DNA of 64,000 nt from Aquimarina longa SW024 (GTDB taxonomy: Bacteria > Bacteroidota > Bacteroidia > Flavobacteriales > Flavobacteriaceae), in contig NZ_AVQK01000010.1 in NCBI RefSeq assembly GCF_001401755.1, positions 248,001 to 312,000 on the forward strand. The letters run 5' to 3'. Positions 26,971 to 35,747 of the stretch are shown piece after piece (the first letter of the stretch is position 1; each line of letters opens with the position of its first letter). Below the pieces are notes generated by a model. It did no database searches and was not told the DNA's origin. It was given only the letters and a program-made list of their open reading frames with translations. Made by a program: the position numbers and the translations under genes.

Positions 26971-28209
26971 ATGAAAGATATTCAAAACAACAACGAAAAA
27001 CGTCCGATACAACTTGAAGAAAAGCATAAAAAAATATTAGTGTTTTCTGCTTTAGGATTATTGTTTGTGGGTGTTATGTACTTGCTATTTGCACCCAGTA
27101 CGGATTCGACAAAGTTAGCAGAAGGTAGTCAAGGAATGAATGTTTCCATTCCGCAAGCAACAAATATTAGTTTGTTAGATGACAAGCAATCAGCGTATGA
27201 GCAACAACAATTAGCCGAAGTACAAGAACGTAAACGGCAAGCGATGGCAAATCTATCAGTGTTATTTCAAAAAGATTCAATGCCAATGAACGCATCGCAA
27301 CCCTACCAAAATACTACAGAGGAAAATCCCATAGGGGCATCAGTTTCGGCATATCGAAGCATCAACCAAACCTTGGGTAATTTTTACACCGATGATAATT
27401 CTGAAAATGAAGCGTTGCAGGAAGAAATCGAAGAACTTAAAACGCAACTAGAAGCTAAAGAAAGTGGTGTCAGTCAAGAAGAACGTCAGTTGGCATTGTT
27501 AGAAAAATCGTATCAAATGGCATCAAAATACTTGCCTGTATCCGCGCAAGGAACGATGCCAATATCACAAGGAAATGCTGTTCAGGTTAGTCCAGTTCAA
27601 ACAATTCAAAAACAAAAACGATTGGTAAAATCGGTACAGCAACACCAAGAATTGGTGGTATCGAGTTTACAACAGCGAAATTGGACAACAGAACAATCAT
27701 TTGAAACCGCAGTTGGTACAAAATCAACAACGCAAAAAAATACGATTAAAGCCTGCGTGCATCAAACAATAGCGTTAACACAAGGCGAAAGTGTACCTAT
27801 TCGTTTATTGGAAGCCATTCAGGTGGCGAATTTGGTGATTCCTGCACAAACGGTTTTAATGGCAAGTCCAAAATTAGAGGGCAATCGTTTGTTACTAACT
27901 GTTTCATCTATTCAATATCAAGGCGTATTAGTACCTGTAGAATTGAACACCTATGATTTAGACGGGCAAAAAGGATTATACGTGCCTGGTACATTAGAAC
28001 AAAATGCAGTAAAAGAAGTGTTAGCGAGTTTAGGCAATGCTTCAGGAACAGCCTTTACGATGAACAATTCCGCATCCGACCAACTTTTAACGGATATGGG
28101 CAGAGGTGTGTTACAAGGCACATCAAATTACCTCAAAAAGAAAATTCAACACACAAAAATAACCTTGAAAGCAGGACACAATGTCTTACTGCTTTCTGAA
28201 ATTCAATAA
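26971..28209 (+). CDS. traM: TraM (VirB10-like)
   Basis: The 412-aa protein has a short cytoplasmic N-terminus, a membrane helix at about 24-44 (ILVFSALGLLFVGVMYLLF), a Gln-rich coiled-coil periplasmic linker (about 70-190, LQEEIEELKTQLEAKES) and a C-terminal VirB10-like beta domain (IKACVHQTIALTQGESVPIRL...). It would bridge inner and outer membranes in the mating channel. Confidence 0.9.
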   Translation: MKDIQNNNEKRPIQLEEKHKKILVFSALGLLFVGVMYLLFAPSTDSTKLAEGSQGMNVSIPQATNISLLDDKQSAYEQQQLAEVQERKRQAMANLSVLFQKDSMPMNASQPYQNTTEENPIGASVSAYRSINQTLGNFYTDDNSENEALQEEIEELKTQLEAKESGVSQEERQLALLEKSYQMASKYLPVSAQGTMPISQGNAVQVSPVQTIQKQKRLVKSVQQHQELVVSSLQQRNWTTEQSFETAVGTKSTTQKNTIKACVHQTIALTQGESVPIRLLEAIQVANLVIPAQTVLMASPKLEGNRLLLTVSSIQYQGVLVPVELNTYDLDGQKGLYVPGTLEQNAVKEVLASLGNASGTAFTMNNSASDQLLTDMGRGVLQGTSNYLKKKIQHTKITLKAGHNVLLLSEIQ

Positions 28210-28259
28210 CAGACGAAGTCTGATAGATTATCAGCATATCGTCATAAATATTCAAAAAA

Positions 28260-29180
28260 ATGAAACAAACAATTTTAGCATTTATCATTTTAGTAATGAT
28301 AGGTAACAGCGGAAACGCACAGGAAAAAGAAGTATCAAGCGACTTATTTCGAGGATGGAGTCAGCCTTTTTTATACGAACAAATGATTGTTCCGTATGGT
28401 TTGGAAGTGAGCTTCCATAAAACCACGCACCTCTTATTCAAATCGCCCATCCGCTATGTGGATTTAGGAAGTAACGATTTGATTGCAGGAAAAGCCAAAC
28501 AAGCCGAAAATGTATTGCGAGTAAAGGCAAACAAAGCAAATTTCAATCAAGAAACCAATCTTACTGTAATTTGCGATGACGGTAGTTTTTACACGTTTAA
28601 TGTAAAGTATGCCGATGAACCCGAAAAACTCAATATTGATATGAATGAGGCAGTATTGCAGGAAAACAGAAAACAACCGAACAAGCAAACGGTCTTTTTT
28701 GAAGAGTTGGGTAATGAATCCCCTCGTTGGGTGGATTTGGTAATGCAATCCATTTATGACGAAAACCAAACCGAAATTCGTCATATTGGTTCCAAACAAT
28801 CAGGAATGCAATTTCGATTAAAAGGATTATACACTGAAAATGGCTTGTTGTATTTCCATACAGAGTTAAAGAATCGAACGAAAGTTCCATTTGAAATTGA
28901 TTTTATCAGCTTTAAAGTAGTGGACAAAAAACAACTCAAACAAACAGCAATGCAAGAAAAACAGATACAACCATTACGAATGTATCATTTTGTAAATCAG
29001 ATTAAAGGAAAAGGCAAAGAGCGTTCGGTATTCTGTTTAGGAAAATTAACCTTACCTGATGATAAAATATTGGAAGTAAGTGTTTTTGAAAAAAATGGAG
29101 GAAGACATCAATCGTTTCGATTAGAAAGTAAAGATTGGGAACAAGCGGAAATCATTAACAAAACGCAATTACGATGGTAA
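28260..29180 (+). CDS. traN: TraN (VirB9-like)
   Basis: The 306-aa periplasmic protein has a signal peptide ending GNAQ and a beta-rich N-terminal domain with the typical HLLFKSPIRYVDLGS segment, then the C-terminal domain NGLLYFHTELKNRTKVPFEIDF. This matches Bacteroidota TraN (DUF4138), the VirB9 counterpart of the outer-membrane core. It overlaps traO by 7 bases. Confidence 0.9.
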   Translation: MKQTILAFIILVMIGNSGNAQEKEVSSDLFRGWSQPFLYEQMIVPYGLEVSFHKTTHLLFKSPIRYVDLGSNDLIAGKAKQAENVLRVKANKANFNQETNLTVICDDGSFYTFNVKYADEPEKLNIDMNEAVLQENRKQPNKQTVFFEELGNESPRWVDLVMQSIYDENQTEIRHIGSKQSGMQFRLKGLYTENGLLYFHTELKNRTKVPFEIDFISFKVVDKKQLKQTAMQEKQIQPLRMYHFVNQIKGKGKERSVFCLGKLTLPDDKILEVSVFEKNGGRHQSFRLESKDWEQAEIINKTQLRW

Positions 29181-29743
29181 TCCGAATCATATTAATTATT
29201 GGGTTTTTCTGGTGGATAAACCCAATACATGCTCAACGGTTGTTAGGAGGAGAAAATGGTCTTCAACTCGCAACTAATGTGCCTTTTAATAGTACCGATG
29301 CAATGTCGAAAAACTACGGTTTTCAATTGGCGATGACTGTTAATACAGCATCGGGTAATTATTGGAAATTTGGAACAGCTTATCAGCGTAAAACGCTCAA
29401 TTATAAAGAGTGGCAACTTCCGTATGATTTTTATAACGGGCAGATTGGTTACTTTTTACAAGCATTTAGCAATCATCGAAAAAACATTTTGTTGTATGTG
29501 GGAGTTTCAGGTGTAGCTGGATATGAAGTGTTTAATAACGATGCTTCGCTATTGCAAGACGGTGCAACACTTCATAACAAATCGGGATTTGTATATGGAG
29601 GAGTAGGAACATTATCGTTAGAAAGTTATGTGTCTAATCGTTGGGTATTGTTCGGGTTTTCTGAAATAAACTATCTACCTAAAAGTGAGCTTACCCAATG
29701 GCAATCGCAGTTTGGTGTGGGGACACGCATTATTATAAATTAA
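29174..29743 (+). CDS. traO: TraO conjugal transfer protein
   Basis: The 189-aa protein has a signal peptide ending IHAQ. Alternating beta strands follow (YGFQLAMTVNT, NYWKFGTAYQRK, GVGTRIIIN end), suggesting a small outer-membrane barrel or periplasmic beta protein, as reported for TraO. It overlaps traN by 7 bases. traQ begins 12 bases downstream; traP, the primase gene usually between them, is absent. Confidence 0.85.
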   Translation: MVIRIILIIGFFWWINPIHAQRLLGGENGLQLATNVPFNSTDAMSKNYGFQLAMTVNTASGNYWKFGTAYQRKTLNYKEWQLPYDFYNGQIGYFLQAFSNHRKNILLYVGVSGVAGYEVFNNDASLLQDGATLHNKSGFVYGGVGTLSLESYVSNRWVLFGFSEINYLPKSELTQWQSQFGVGTRIIIN

Positions 29744-29755
29744 AAACAAAAAAAT

Positions 29756-30178
29756 ATGAAAAATAACGTAATTATCGGTCTTATCTGTTGGGTGTGTATC
29801 TTGTTGTTCACTTCGTGTACCGATGAACAATTAGATATTCAACAAGACTATGATTTTAAAGTAACACATTTACCTATTCCTGCTGATATTGATGAAAATG
29901 GAACAGTAGAAATTCGTTGTGAGTTAGAAGTAGAAGGAAATTATCAAGATGCAAATTATACTATTCGTTTCTTTCAAAATGAAGGAAAAGGACAGTTATT
30001 TTTAGAGGATATATTTCTTGAAATTCCTAATGATAGATATCCTTTAGAGAATAAAGTATTTCGATTGTATTATAAAGCAATGTCTTCTCAAAATCATCAA
30101 TTTGATGTGTATATAGAAGATAGTTTTGGACAGGTAGAAAAAGTTGGTTTTGAATTTGACACACAGGCGAACGAATAG
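29756..30178 (+). CDS. traQ: TraQ, DUF3872 lipoprotein
   Basis: The 140-aa protein has a lipoprotein signal peptide with lipobox LFTSC near residue 21, followed by the DUF3872 beta-sandwich (FKVTHLPIPADIDENGTVEIR... FRLYYKAMSSQNHQFDVYIED). The domain appears to be Ig-like. It is the last tra gene of the operon. Confidence 0.87.
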   Translation: MKNNVIIGLICWVCILLFTSCTDEQLDIQQDYDFKVTHLPIPADIDENGTVEIRCELEVEGNYQDANYTIRFFQNEGKGQLFLEDIFLEIPNDRYPLENKVFRLYYKAMSSQNHQFDVYIEDSFGQVEKVGFEFDTQANE

Positions 30179-30217
30179 TTTTTTTAACGTATTTTAGTCG
30201 TGATAAATAGTTTTACA

Positions 30218-31261
30218 ATGGGACAATTAATTAAGAAAGATAAGGAGTATCAATCGTGGTTTTTAACGTTGAAAAAGCGTATAAAAGAACATCAATTAAA
30301 AGCTTTTGTAAGCGTAAATTCTGAATTGATACGAACCTATTGGGGACTAGGCAAAGATATTGTAGAACAACAAGCCGATGCTAAATGGGGAAGCGGTTTT
30401 TTTGAGGAATTAAGCAAAGATTTAAAAGATACATTTCCGAATATATCGGGTTTTTCAGTGACAAACCTAAAATATATGAAGCGAGTGTATTTGTTTTATA
30501 ACCAATCAAATACAAAACGTCACCAAGCTGGTGCCGATTTGGAAAATTTGATTTTTCAAATTCCGTGGCGACATCAAGTAGAAATTGTTAGCAAAACAAA
30601 TAACATTTCAGAAGCTATGTTTTATATGCAAAAAACACTTGAAAATAACTGGAGTCGTTCGGTTTTGATGAATATATTAGCAACTAATTTATTTGAAGCT
30701 CAAGGAAAAGAAATTAGTAATTTTAAAACACAATTACCCGATACACAAGGAGATTTGGCTCAAGAAATAACCAAAGACCCATACAATTTCGGATTTTTAG
30801 CTTTAACAGAAAATTACAGAGAAAAAGAGTTAGAAGATGCTTTGGTTGATAATATTACCAAATTTCTATTAGAATTAGGAAATGGCTTTGCGTATGTAGG
30901 CAGACAAGTACGTTTAGAAATTGGCGAAGAAGAATTTTTTGCTGATTTACTATTTTATCATCTAAAATTGCGCTGTTTCGTGGTGGTAGAACTAAAAACA
31001 GGCAAATTTAAAGCCGAATATGTGAGCAAATTAGGTCTGTATGTATCGGCAATCAATCATCAAATGCGACACGAAAACGATGCACAAACCATCGGATTGC
31101 TAATTTGTAAAAGTAAAGATGATGTGGTGGCACAATATACATTAGAATCGACTACGCATCCTATTGGAATATCAGAATATCAACTTTCAAAAGTTTTATC
31201 GAAAGAAATAGAAAGTAATTTACCAAGTATTAAAGCTATTGAAGACGAACTGAAATCATAA
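30218..31261 (+). CDS. DUF1016/YhcG-family PDDEXK nuclease
   Basis: The ATG at 30218 (MGQLIKKDKEYQSW) is chosen over the GTG at 30200; product 347 aa. The N-terminal DUF1016_N domain (SVNSELIRTYWGLGKDIVE, FSVTNLKYMKRVYLFY) is followed by a C-terminal PDDEXK nuclease core: FADLLFYHLKLRCFVVVELKTG carries the D...ExK residues. YhcG proteins are linked to DNA recombination and mobile-element defence. It is a solitary cargo gene between the tra operon and a terminator. Confidence 0.87.
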   Translation: MGQLIKKDKEYQSWFLTLKKRIKEHQLKAFVSVNSELIRTYWGLGKDIVEQQADAKWGSGFFEELSKDLKDTFPNISGFSVTNLKYMKRVYLFYNQSNTKRHQAGADLENLIFQIPWRHQVEIVSKTNNISEAMFYMQKTLENNWSRSVLMNILATNLFEAQGKEISNFKTQLPDTQGDLAQEITKDPYNFGFLALTENYREKELEDALVDNITKFLLELGNGFAYVGRQVRLEIGEEEFFADLLFYHLKLRCFVVVELKTGKFKAEYVSKLGLYVSAINHQMRHENDAQTIGLLICKSKDDVVAQYTLESTTHPIGISEYQLSKVLSKEIESNLPSIKAIEDELKS

Positions 31262-31333
31262 AATCCATTCTGTCCAAGCGAAGTTCTTTTGCTTCTTTTC
31301 TTTCTTCGCAATTTTTAAAAGAAAAGAAGTGCA

Positions 31334-31364
31334 AAAGGAGGTGTAAAAAGCACTTCCTTTTTTT
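31334..31364 (+). terminator. Rho-independent terminator after the DUF1016 gene
   Basis: The stem aaaggaggtg / cacttccttt (one G-T pair) has a 7-base loop and is followed by a run of T. It ends transcription of the tra-side operon and separates it from the convergent PRTRC operon. Confidence 0.8.
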
Positions 31365-31563
31365 AATCGAGAATTTGTTCCTCGTAGTATTTACCATTGT
31401 CATAATCATCTTCATTGTCTATACAAACATCACCATCTCTATCTACACAAACAGAATAGCCTTCGGCTCTCCATTGGTCGTATTTCTTTTTTAACGATGT
31501 AATAGGAAATATACCTACACGTTTTTGTTTGTTTAAATCATAAACATTTACTGTTGTTTTCAT
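31363..31563 (-). CDS. Small acidic protein, 66 aa
   Basis: The protein begins MKTTVNVYDLNKQKRVGIF and contains CVDRDGDVCIDNEDDYDNG. It is acidic, with a possible metal-binding DxDxD-like loop, and has no family I can name. It is 3 bases downstream of the PRTRC ThiF gene on the same strand, so it is probably the last gene of that operon. Confidence 0.6.
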   Translation of the reverse strand: MKTTVNVYDLNKQKRVGIFPITSLKKKYDQWRAEGYSVCVDRDGDVCIDNEDDYDNGKYYEEQILD

Positions 31564-31566
31564 AGT

Positions 31567-32355
31567 TTATAGTTTTATAGGTTGCGAACGAAAATCTTTT
31601 AAATTCAGAAAAAAGCCTTTGTTTTCAATCAAACCATTTCGTAGCATATTCCAAAGTAACGAGCAACCCATTTGTGCCAATGTTGAGTTGATAAACAAAT
31701 CTTGTTTAGTTAAAGCATCGGCAAGTGAACAACTTGGAGTGTTGTCTGTTTCTTCGGACTGTTGTAATAACTCGCCATATTCTTCAGTAACAAAAGGTAG
31801 TTTTCTAATAGTATTATACTTTTCAGAATGAGGTTGTTGCAACTCGCCAACCGTTGCTAAAATAACTTGCCCAGTGTGTTGACTATTTCCAAAATCTAAC
31901 CAATATTTAGGTGTGTGATGATGGTGGTTACGACTTCCTAAATGTAGCGTGTTTAATATTTCAGCAATTTCAAAACGAGTAGCTACGTTATCCACACACG
32001 AAATGGTAATAGTTGCTCTTACTTTGTCTAATCTTTTTTTGTTGAATAGTGTCGTTTCCGCTTTCCAATTCGTGCCAAAAAATCGGTTGATACGATTAAT
32101 TAAAGCCACCGATTTATGCAATCCGAGTTCGCAATCGGCAAATAGTTGTCTGCCTAAATTAGCTTCGGTTATGGTGTCATCATCCCATAAACACACATCA
32201 AAACCTGCGTGATTGAGTTCGTTTAAAGCGTGGTTTGTTCTTGCCAAGGCTGTTAAAACCTGTGAGCCTGTACCACCTGCACCAATTAAATTTATGGTTA
32301 TAGGATTGGTCGCTTCAATAAGCGAAGTATCGGTAAAATGTACATTCGTTTTCAT
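31567..32355 (-). CDS. PRTRC system ThiF-family protein
   Basis: The 262-aa protein is an E1-like adenylating fold. The nucleotide-binding glycine motif NLIGAGGTGSQVL is at about residues 23-35, followed by DVCLWDDDTITEANLGRQ and SCVDNVATRFEIAEI. ThiF members adenylate a protein C-terminus; the PRTRC substrate is unknown. It starts at the stop of the protein B gene (shared base 32355), so the two are coupled. Confidence 0.88.
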   Translation of the reverse strand: MKTNVHFTDTSLIEATNPITINLIGAGGTGSQVLTALARTNHALNELNHAGFDVCLWDDDTITEANLGRQLFADCELGLHKSVALINRINRFFGTNWKAETTLFNKKRLDKVRATITISCVDNVATRFEIAEILNTLHLGSRNHHHHTPKYWLDFGNSQHTGQVILATVGELQQPHSEKYNTIRKLPFVTEEYGELLQQSEETDNTPSCSLADALTKQDLFINSTLAQMGCSLLWNMLRNGLIENKGFFLNLKDFRSQPIKL

Positions 32356-33083
32356 CAGATAATATTTTGTAAAGTTTTGTTATTCGGTTTTAAAACGTCT
32401 TTCGGAAATGGTTTTTCGGTATTCATAAGGTCGTTCCAAACATTTACTAAATTGTCGGAAATAGGATTATAATTATCCAATAAATGACTGAAATAACTAT
32501 TGAAAAAATAGTTTTCCCATAAATAGATAAATTCCTCTAACGATTGTGCTTTTGAGGATTGAATATCCACCGTTCCCATACAAATAGTTCCACTTTCATA
32601 TACGTTAAAAAAAGGAGCATAAAACAATTTCGTTTTTAATGTTGGTCGCTTTGTACCTTTCAATGCAAAAACTGAAAGTTCCGTTTTTGTCGCTTTCCAA
32701 AGTAAGGTTGGTACATTGGCTTTTCCGTTAGAAATACCTAAACTTTTCACAAAAAACAATTGTCTTTTTTGAGGTTTGGTAAACCAAATTACGTGTCCGT
32801 TTTCATTGGAATTGATATGTAAAACATTTGTCGGTAATATTCCGTTAGGCAAAAAACAAGCGTTTTCTTGTAATTGTTTTGTGTTGAGTAATTTGCTCAA
32901 TTGTTCCGCTTCACGAACAGTTAGCGGATGCGCATTAATCGGATTTCCGTTGGCATCCATATCAAAATGCTCTACATAGATTTGCTTGTTGTGTTCCTCT
33001 TTGGTTTGGTAGATAACTAATGCGGATATTGGCTCGTAAAGTGTTCCCAAATAAGGGGCGATGTTTTTATAATTAGTGTCCAT
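32355..33083 (-). CDS. PRTRC system protein B
   Basis: The 242-aa protein matches PRTRC protein B in its central and C-terminal features: GNPINAHPLTVREAEQLSKLL, HVIWFTKPQKRQLFF, LLWKATKTELSVFAL and FYAPFFNVYESGTICMG. Function is unknown. It lies between the F-position gene and the ThiF gene, the standard PRTRC order. Confidence 0.82.
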   Translation of the reverse strand: MDTNYKNIAPYLGTLYEPISALVIYQTKEEHNKQIYVEHFDMDANGNPINAHPLTVREAEQLSKLLNTKQLQENACFLPNGILPTNVLHINSNENGHVIWFTKPQKRQLFFVKSLGISNGKANVPTLLWKATKTELSVFALKGTKRPTLKTKLFYAPFFNVYESGTICMGTVDIQSSKAQSLEEFIYLWENYFFNSYFSHLLDNYNPISDNLVNVWNDLMNTEKPFPKDVLKPNNKTLQNII

Positions 33084-33095
33084 TTTTATTGAATT

Positions 33096-34253
33096 TTAAG
33101 CCAGTAAACAGATAAGTTTATCTAACAGATTAAAAAAGCGATGCTCAAAATCAAAGTTTTGATTTGGGATTTCTTTTCCGTTGAAAATCTTGTGTAAAGT
33201 TGGTTCTTGCATTTCAGAATACACCGATAAATCATTGTTTAGAATTTCATTGATTTGGTCTTGTAATACTCCTTCAAAACTGCACGTAAAGGATAGGTAT
33301 TTATCCATAGTTAAACATTCATCATTATATTCATTTTGAGGATTTGCATATCTAAAAACACACTCATTTGGATAATCTTGCCACAACTGATAAAACTGTT
33401 CTGCAATTGAAAATAGCTTATTATCAAATTCATTTTTAACACAAAACGATTGTAAACGTTGTTGCCAATGATGTAGGTTTTCTTGCGATTGAATTTTCTT
33501 TAAAATAGTATCGCCAATGTACTCGCATTGTGCAATTTCTTTTAAAGTTTGTGTTTTATGTTCTTCGTCGCCGTCATACATTTCGCCCTCAATTATCCAA
33601 TCTTTAGTCATATCGTATAACCAAAATAAATACGCATCTTCTTCACGATAAAACGGTATTCCGATGTTTCGATATAAGTAAGAAAATACGGAAAATAACA
33701 AGATTTTGGTTTGTTTATACTCTTTATTATTTAGCATTTTAAACAACGAATGGATAGGCACATAATACAAATAGCTATCTGTATCGTAGGTTTCCGAAAC
33801 ACTTAAAACGGTTTGATTTTCGGCAGTTTGAATAATATGAACTTCGTTATTATCGTTTAATGTTTCTTTTAATTTTCGTTTGATGTCCCAATAGGCAAGA
33901 CGAATATTGTACGGATATTCCAAATGTTGTGTTTTCATTGGGCGTACCTTATAATAATCAGCAAGTTGAATGAGGGATTTGTAAAAGTCTTTTTCCGTTT
34001 GTGTCTGAACTTTTTTCGATTGCTTGGTAATTTCCTCACTCACTTGCATTTTGGGTGAAAATTGAGTTCTTAAAAAACCATTGGCAATGCTGATATCGGT
34101 ACAGCTTGTCGCTTGTCTTTTAGAATTTTCGCTTGGTCTTTTGGACGTTTCAGAAAGACTGAAAATTCCCCTAAACGTTGGTGAAATTGCTGTTGCGCTC
34201 GTTTGTTGGGTAACAGAATTGTACCCTGTATGATGTTGCGTTGCATAATTCAT
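33096..34253 (-). CDS. Probable PRTRC system protein F
   Basis: The 385-aa protein lies exactly where protein F is found (between proteins C and B). I do not recognise the family from motifs alone, so the call rests mainly on position. Visible traits are a low-complexity N-terminus (residues 1-70) and a helical, tryptophan-rich C-terminal half (LHHWQQRLQSFCV, EQFYQLWQDYPNECVFRY). It is coupled to the small upstream gene by an ATGA overlap. Confidence 0.5.
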   Translation of the reverse strand: MNYATQHHTGYNSVTQQTSATAISPTFRGIFSLSETSKRPSENSKRQATSCTDISIANGFLRTQFSPKMQVSEEITKQSKKVQTQTEKDFYKSLIQLADYYKVRPMKTQHLEYPYNIRLAYWDIKRKLKETLNDNNEVHIIQTAENQTVLSVSETYDTDSYLYYVPIHSLFKMLNNKEYKQTKILLFSVFSYLYRNIGIPFYREEDAYLFWLYDMTKDWIIEGEMYDGDEEHKTQTLKEIAQCEYIGDTILKKIQSQENLHHWQQRLQSFCVKNEFDNKLFSIAEQFYQLWQDYPNECVFRYANPQNEYNDECLTMDKYLSFTCSFEGVLQDQINEILNNDLSVYSEMQEPTLHKIFNGKEIPNQNFDFEHRFFNLLDKLICLLA

Positions 34254-34399
34254 TGATTTACGGTTTTAATTGCTTCCATTCGCCATTCCAACTCTTTTAA
34301 ATATTTATTAAAGTTATCCGAACGGTCAATCGGTTTAATGTGTCGCATAGCCTTGTAAATGCGCTCTAAATTGTTTGGTGTTAAACTACTTCCAATCAT
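34250..34399 (-). CDS. Small protein in the PRTRC operon, 49 aa
   Basis: The ATG at 34397-34399 opens MIGSSLTPNNLERIYKAM..., rich in charged helix residues (NKYLKELEWRMEAIK), to a TGA at 34250-34252 that overlaps the next gene's ATG by 4 bases. The coupling and the 4-base gap to protein C support a real gene. No family is recognised. Confidence 0.6.
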   Translation of the reverse strand: MIGSSLTPNNLERIYKAMRHIKPIDRSDNFNKYLKELEWRMEAIKTVNQ

Positions 34400-34403
34400 A
34401 ATT

Positions 34404-34622
34404 TTAGCCTTTAGTTCCCATTAGGGTTTCAAATTTATATTGCACTGTATCGGCTTTAATTTTTGGGGTGGAAACTTTAGCGGTCGTTAAAATAGGGTAG
34501 GTATTTGCATAAAAGTTCAGCACCGCTTGTGGCGACCATTGCGGATTGGGGTCGTAAAGTGTAATGTGTTGTCCTTTGTCTTTGAGTAAGAATACTCGCT
34601 CTAATTGAGTTGCTACTAACAT
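34404..34622 (-). CDS. PRTRC system protein C
   Basis: The start at 34622 (MLVATQLERVFLLKDKG) is chosen over the upstream ATG at 34670, which would overlap protein E; product 72 aa. It resembles the small ubiquitin-like-sized PRTRC protein C: LYDPNPQWSPQAVLNFYANTYPIL is the conserved core. Its small size, partnership with a ThiF homologue and C-terminal glycine (MGTKG end) make a ubiquitin-like role conceivable (inference). Confidence 0.82.
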   Translation of the reverse strand: MLVATQLERVFLLKDKGQHITLYDPNPQWSPQAVLNFYANTYPILTTAKVSTPKIKADTVQYKFETLMGTKG

Positions 34623-34647
34623 AATGTTTGTTTTAAATGATGAAATA

Positions 34648-35163
34648 TTACTTAAAAAGGTCTGGTGCAAATTGTGCAGATAACTCTTTTTTACGTTTAC
34701 GAATTTCCTCTTCGTGATGCGGAAAATCGTTTACTTCGGGTACAGCTGTCCACGCTTTTCGGTAGTCGCCCTCTGCTTCTAATTTGTCCGTTTTGCTCAT
34801 TGCTTGTTGGTATTTCTTTTCTTTTGCATCAGTTTGTTTTTTCTCTTTTTCGGCTTTCTCTTTTTCCATTGCCGATTGTTTTTTAGCGAGTTCTTGCGCC
34901 TTTAAATAGGCTTCCATATTGAGCATTAACGCCGATGTTTGCTCTAAAGGTTGTGAGATGTTCTCGAAAAATCCGTTGTCTAAATCATCCGCAGTACCTT
35001 TTAAAATTAAAGGCGGAATGTTGTTTTTGGCAGTGTCGCCACAATTTTCGTTTTGCAGTAACACCGATACAATTTGTGTGTGTTCTGCTGTTTTCTGAAT
35101 GTTGATTTGCAAGTTACCCTCAATATTGAGTTGTGCAATTTGATTGAAAAAATTTGTGTTCAT
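34648..35163 (-). CDS. PRTRC system protein E
   Basis: The start at 35163 (MNTNFFNQIAQLNIEGN) is used, giving 171 aa. The N-terminal domain contains LQINIQKTAEHTQIVSVLL and PPLILKGTADDLDNGFF, the PRTRC protein E pattern. The C-terminal half is a lysine/glutamate coiled coil (AMEKEKAEKEKK region). It leads the E-C-F-B-ThiF order. Confidence 0.82.
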   Translation of the reverse strand: MNTNFFNQIAQLNIEGNLQINIQKTAEHTQIVSVLLQNENCGDTAKNNIPPLILKGTADDLDNGFFENISQPLEQTSALMLNMEAYLKAQELAKKQSAMEKEKAEKEKKQTDAKEKKYQQAMSKTDKLEAEGDYRKAWTAVPEVNDFPHHEEEIRKRKKELSAQFAPDLFK

Positions 35164-35180
35164 TTTTAGTGATTTTAAGA

Positions 35181-35405
35181 TTAGAAATTTGATAGTAATA
35201 GACTCATTCCTGCGATAATGCAAATCCATTTCACAATGAGAAAAAGTAACGACACCGCAGTTCTAAACACCCAACGAGCGATTGAAAAGACGATTAACAG
35301 CGTGATGAGGGTTAGCACTTCTTTGGTAATAATCATTGATAAGACATAGCCAACACCGATGAGCGTCGTTAATTTTATGGTGTATTTTAATAGATTTGTG
35401 TTCAT
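35181..35405 (-). CDS. Small membrane protein, 74 aa
   Basis: The start at 35405 (MNTNLLKYTIKLTTLIGV) is preferred to 35429, because it avoids overlap with the upstream gene. There are two to three hydrophobic helices (LIGVGYVLSMII, LTLITLLIVFSIARWVF, LLFLIVKWICIIAGMSLLL). No family is known. It precedes PRTRC E with a 17-base gap on the same strand. Confidence 0.6.
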   Translation of the reverse strand: MNTNLLKYTIKLTTLIGVGYVLSMIITKEVLTLITLLIVFSIARWVFRTAVSLLFLIVKWICIIAGMSLLLSNF

Positions 35406-35407
35406 TG

Positions 35408-35743
35408 TTAGTTCATTTTTGATTGCCATTTGCCATTTTCAAAAATTTGAAAATCTGCATATTCGCATCCAAATTCATAGGATAAGCATCGCATATACAA
35501 ATCCTTACATTCATTGGGGTAGTTTTGTTTGAGTTGTTGTGCGAGTTGTTGCATTTCTACATTTGGAAACGACCACTTGCTCTGAAAATGGGCTTCAATA
35601 AAACATTCATCAAGGTCGATGTTGTCAATTAGTAAATTGTCTTCTAAAAAAGTGCTAATGGTTTGATAAACTGTTTCGTGTTTTTCGGTTGTTTCTGCTA
35701 CTTTTATGGTAGCAAAAAACAGATTGGTGCATAAATTTGCCAT
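35408..35743 (-). CDS. ICE conserved hypothetical protein, 111 aa
   Basis: The protein starts MANLCTNLFFATIK and contains a Trp-Pro turn (KWSFPNVEMQQLAQQL) and YEFGCEYADFQIFENGKW. The opening and the EFG...FQIF end are loosely reminiscent of Api92-like/DUF1281 proteins of mobile elements. That similarity is weak, so function is unknown. It lies in a compact minus-strand operon of small genes. Confidence 0.6.
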   Translation of the reverse strand: MANLCTNLFFATIKVAETTEKHETVYQTISTFLEDNLLIDNIDLDECFIEAHFQSKWSFPNVEMQQLAQQLKQNYPNECKDLYMRCLSYEFGCEYADFQIFENGKWQSKMN

Positions 35744-35747
35744 TGTA

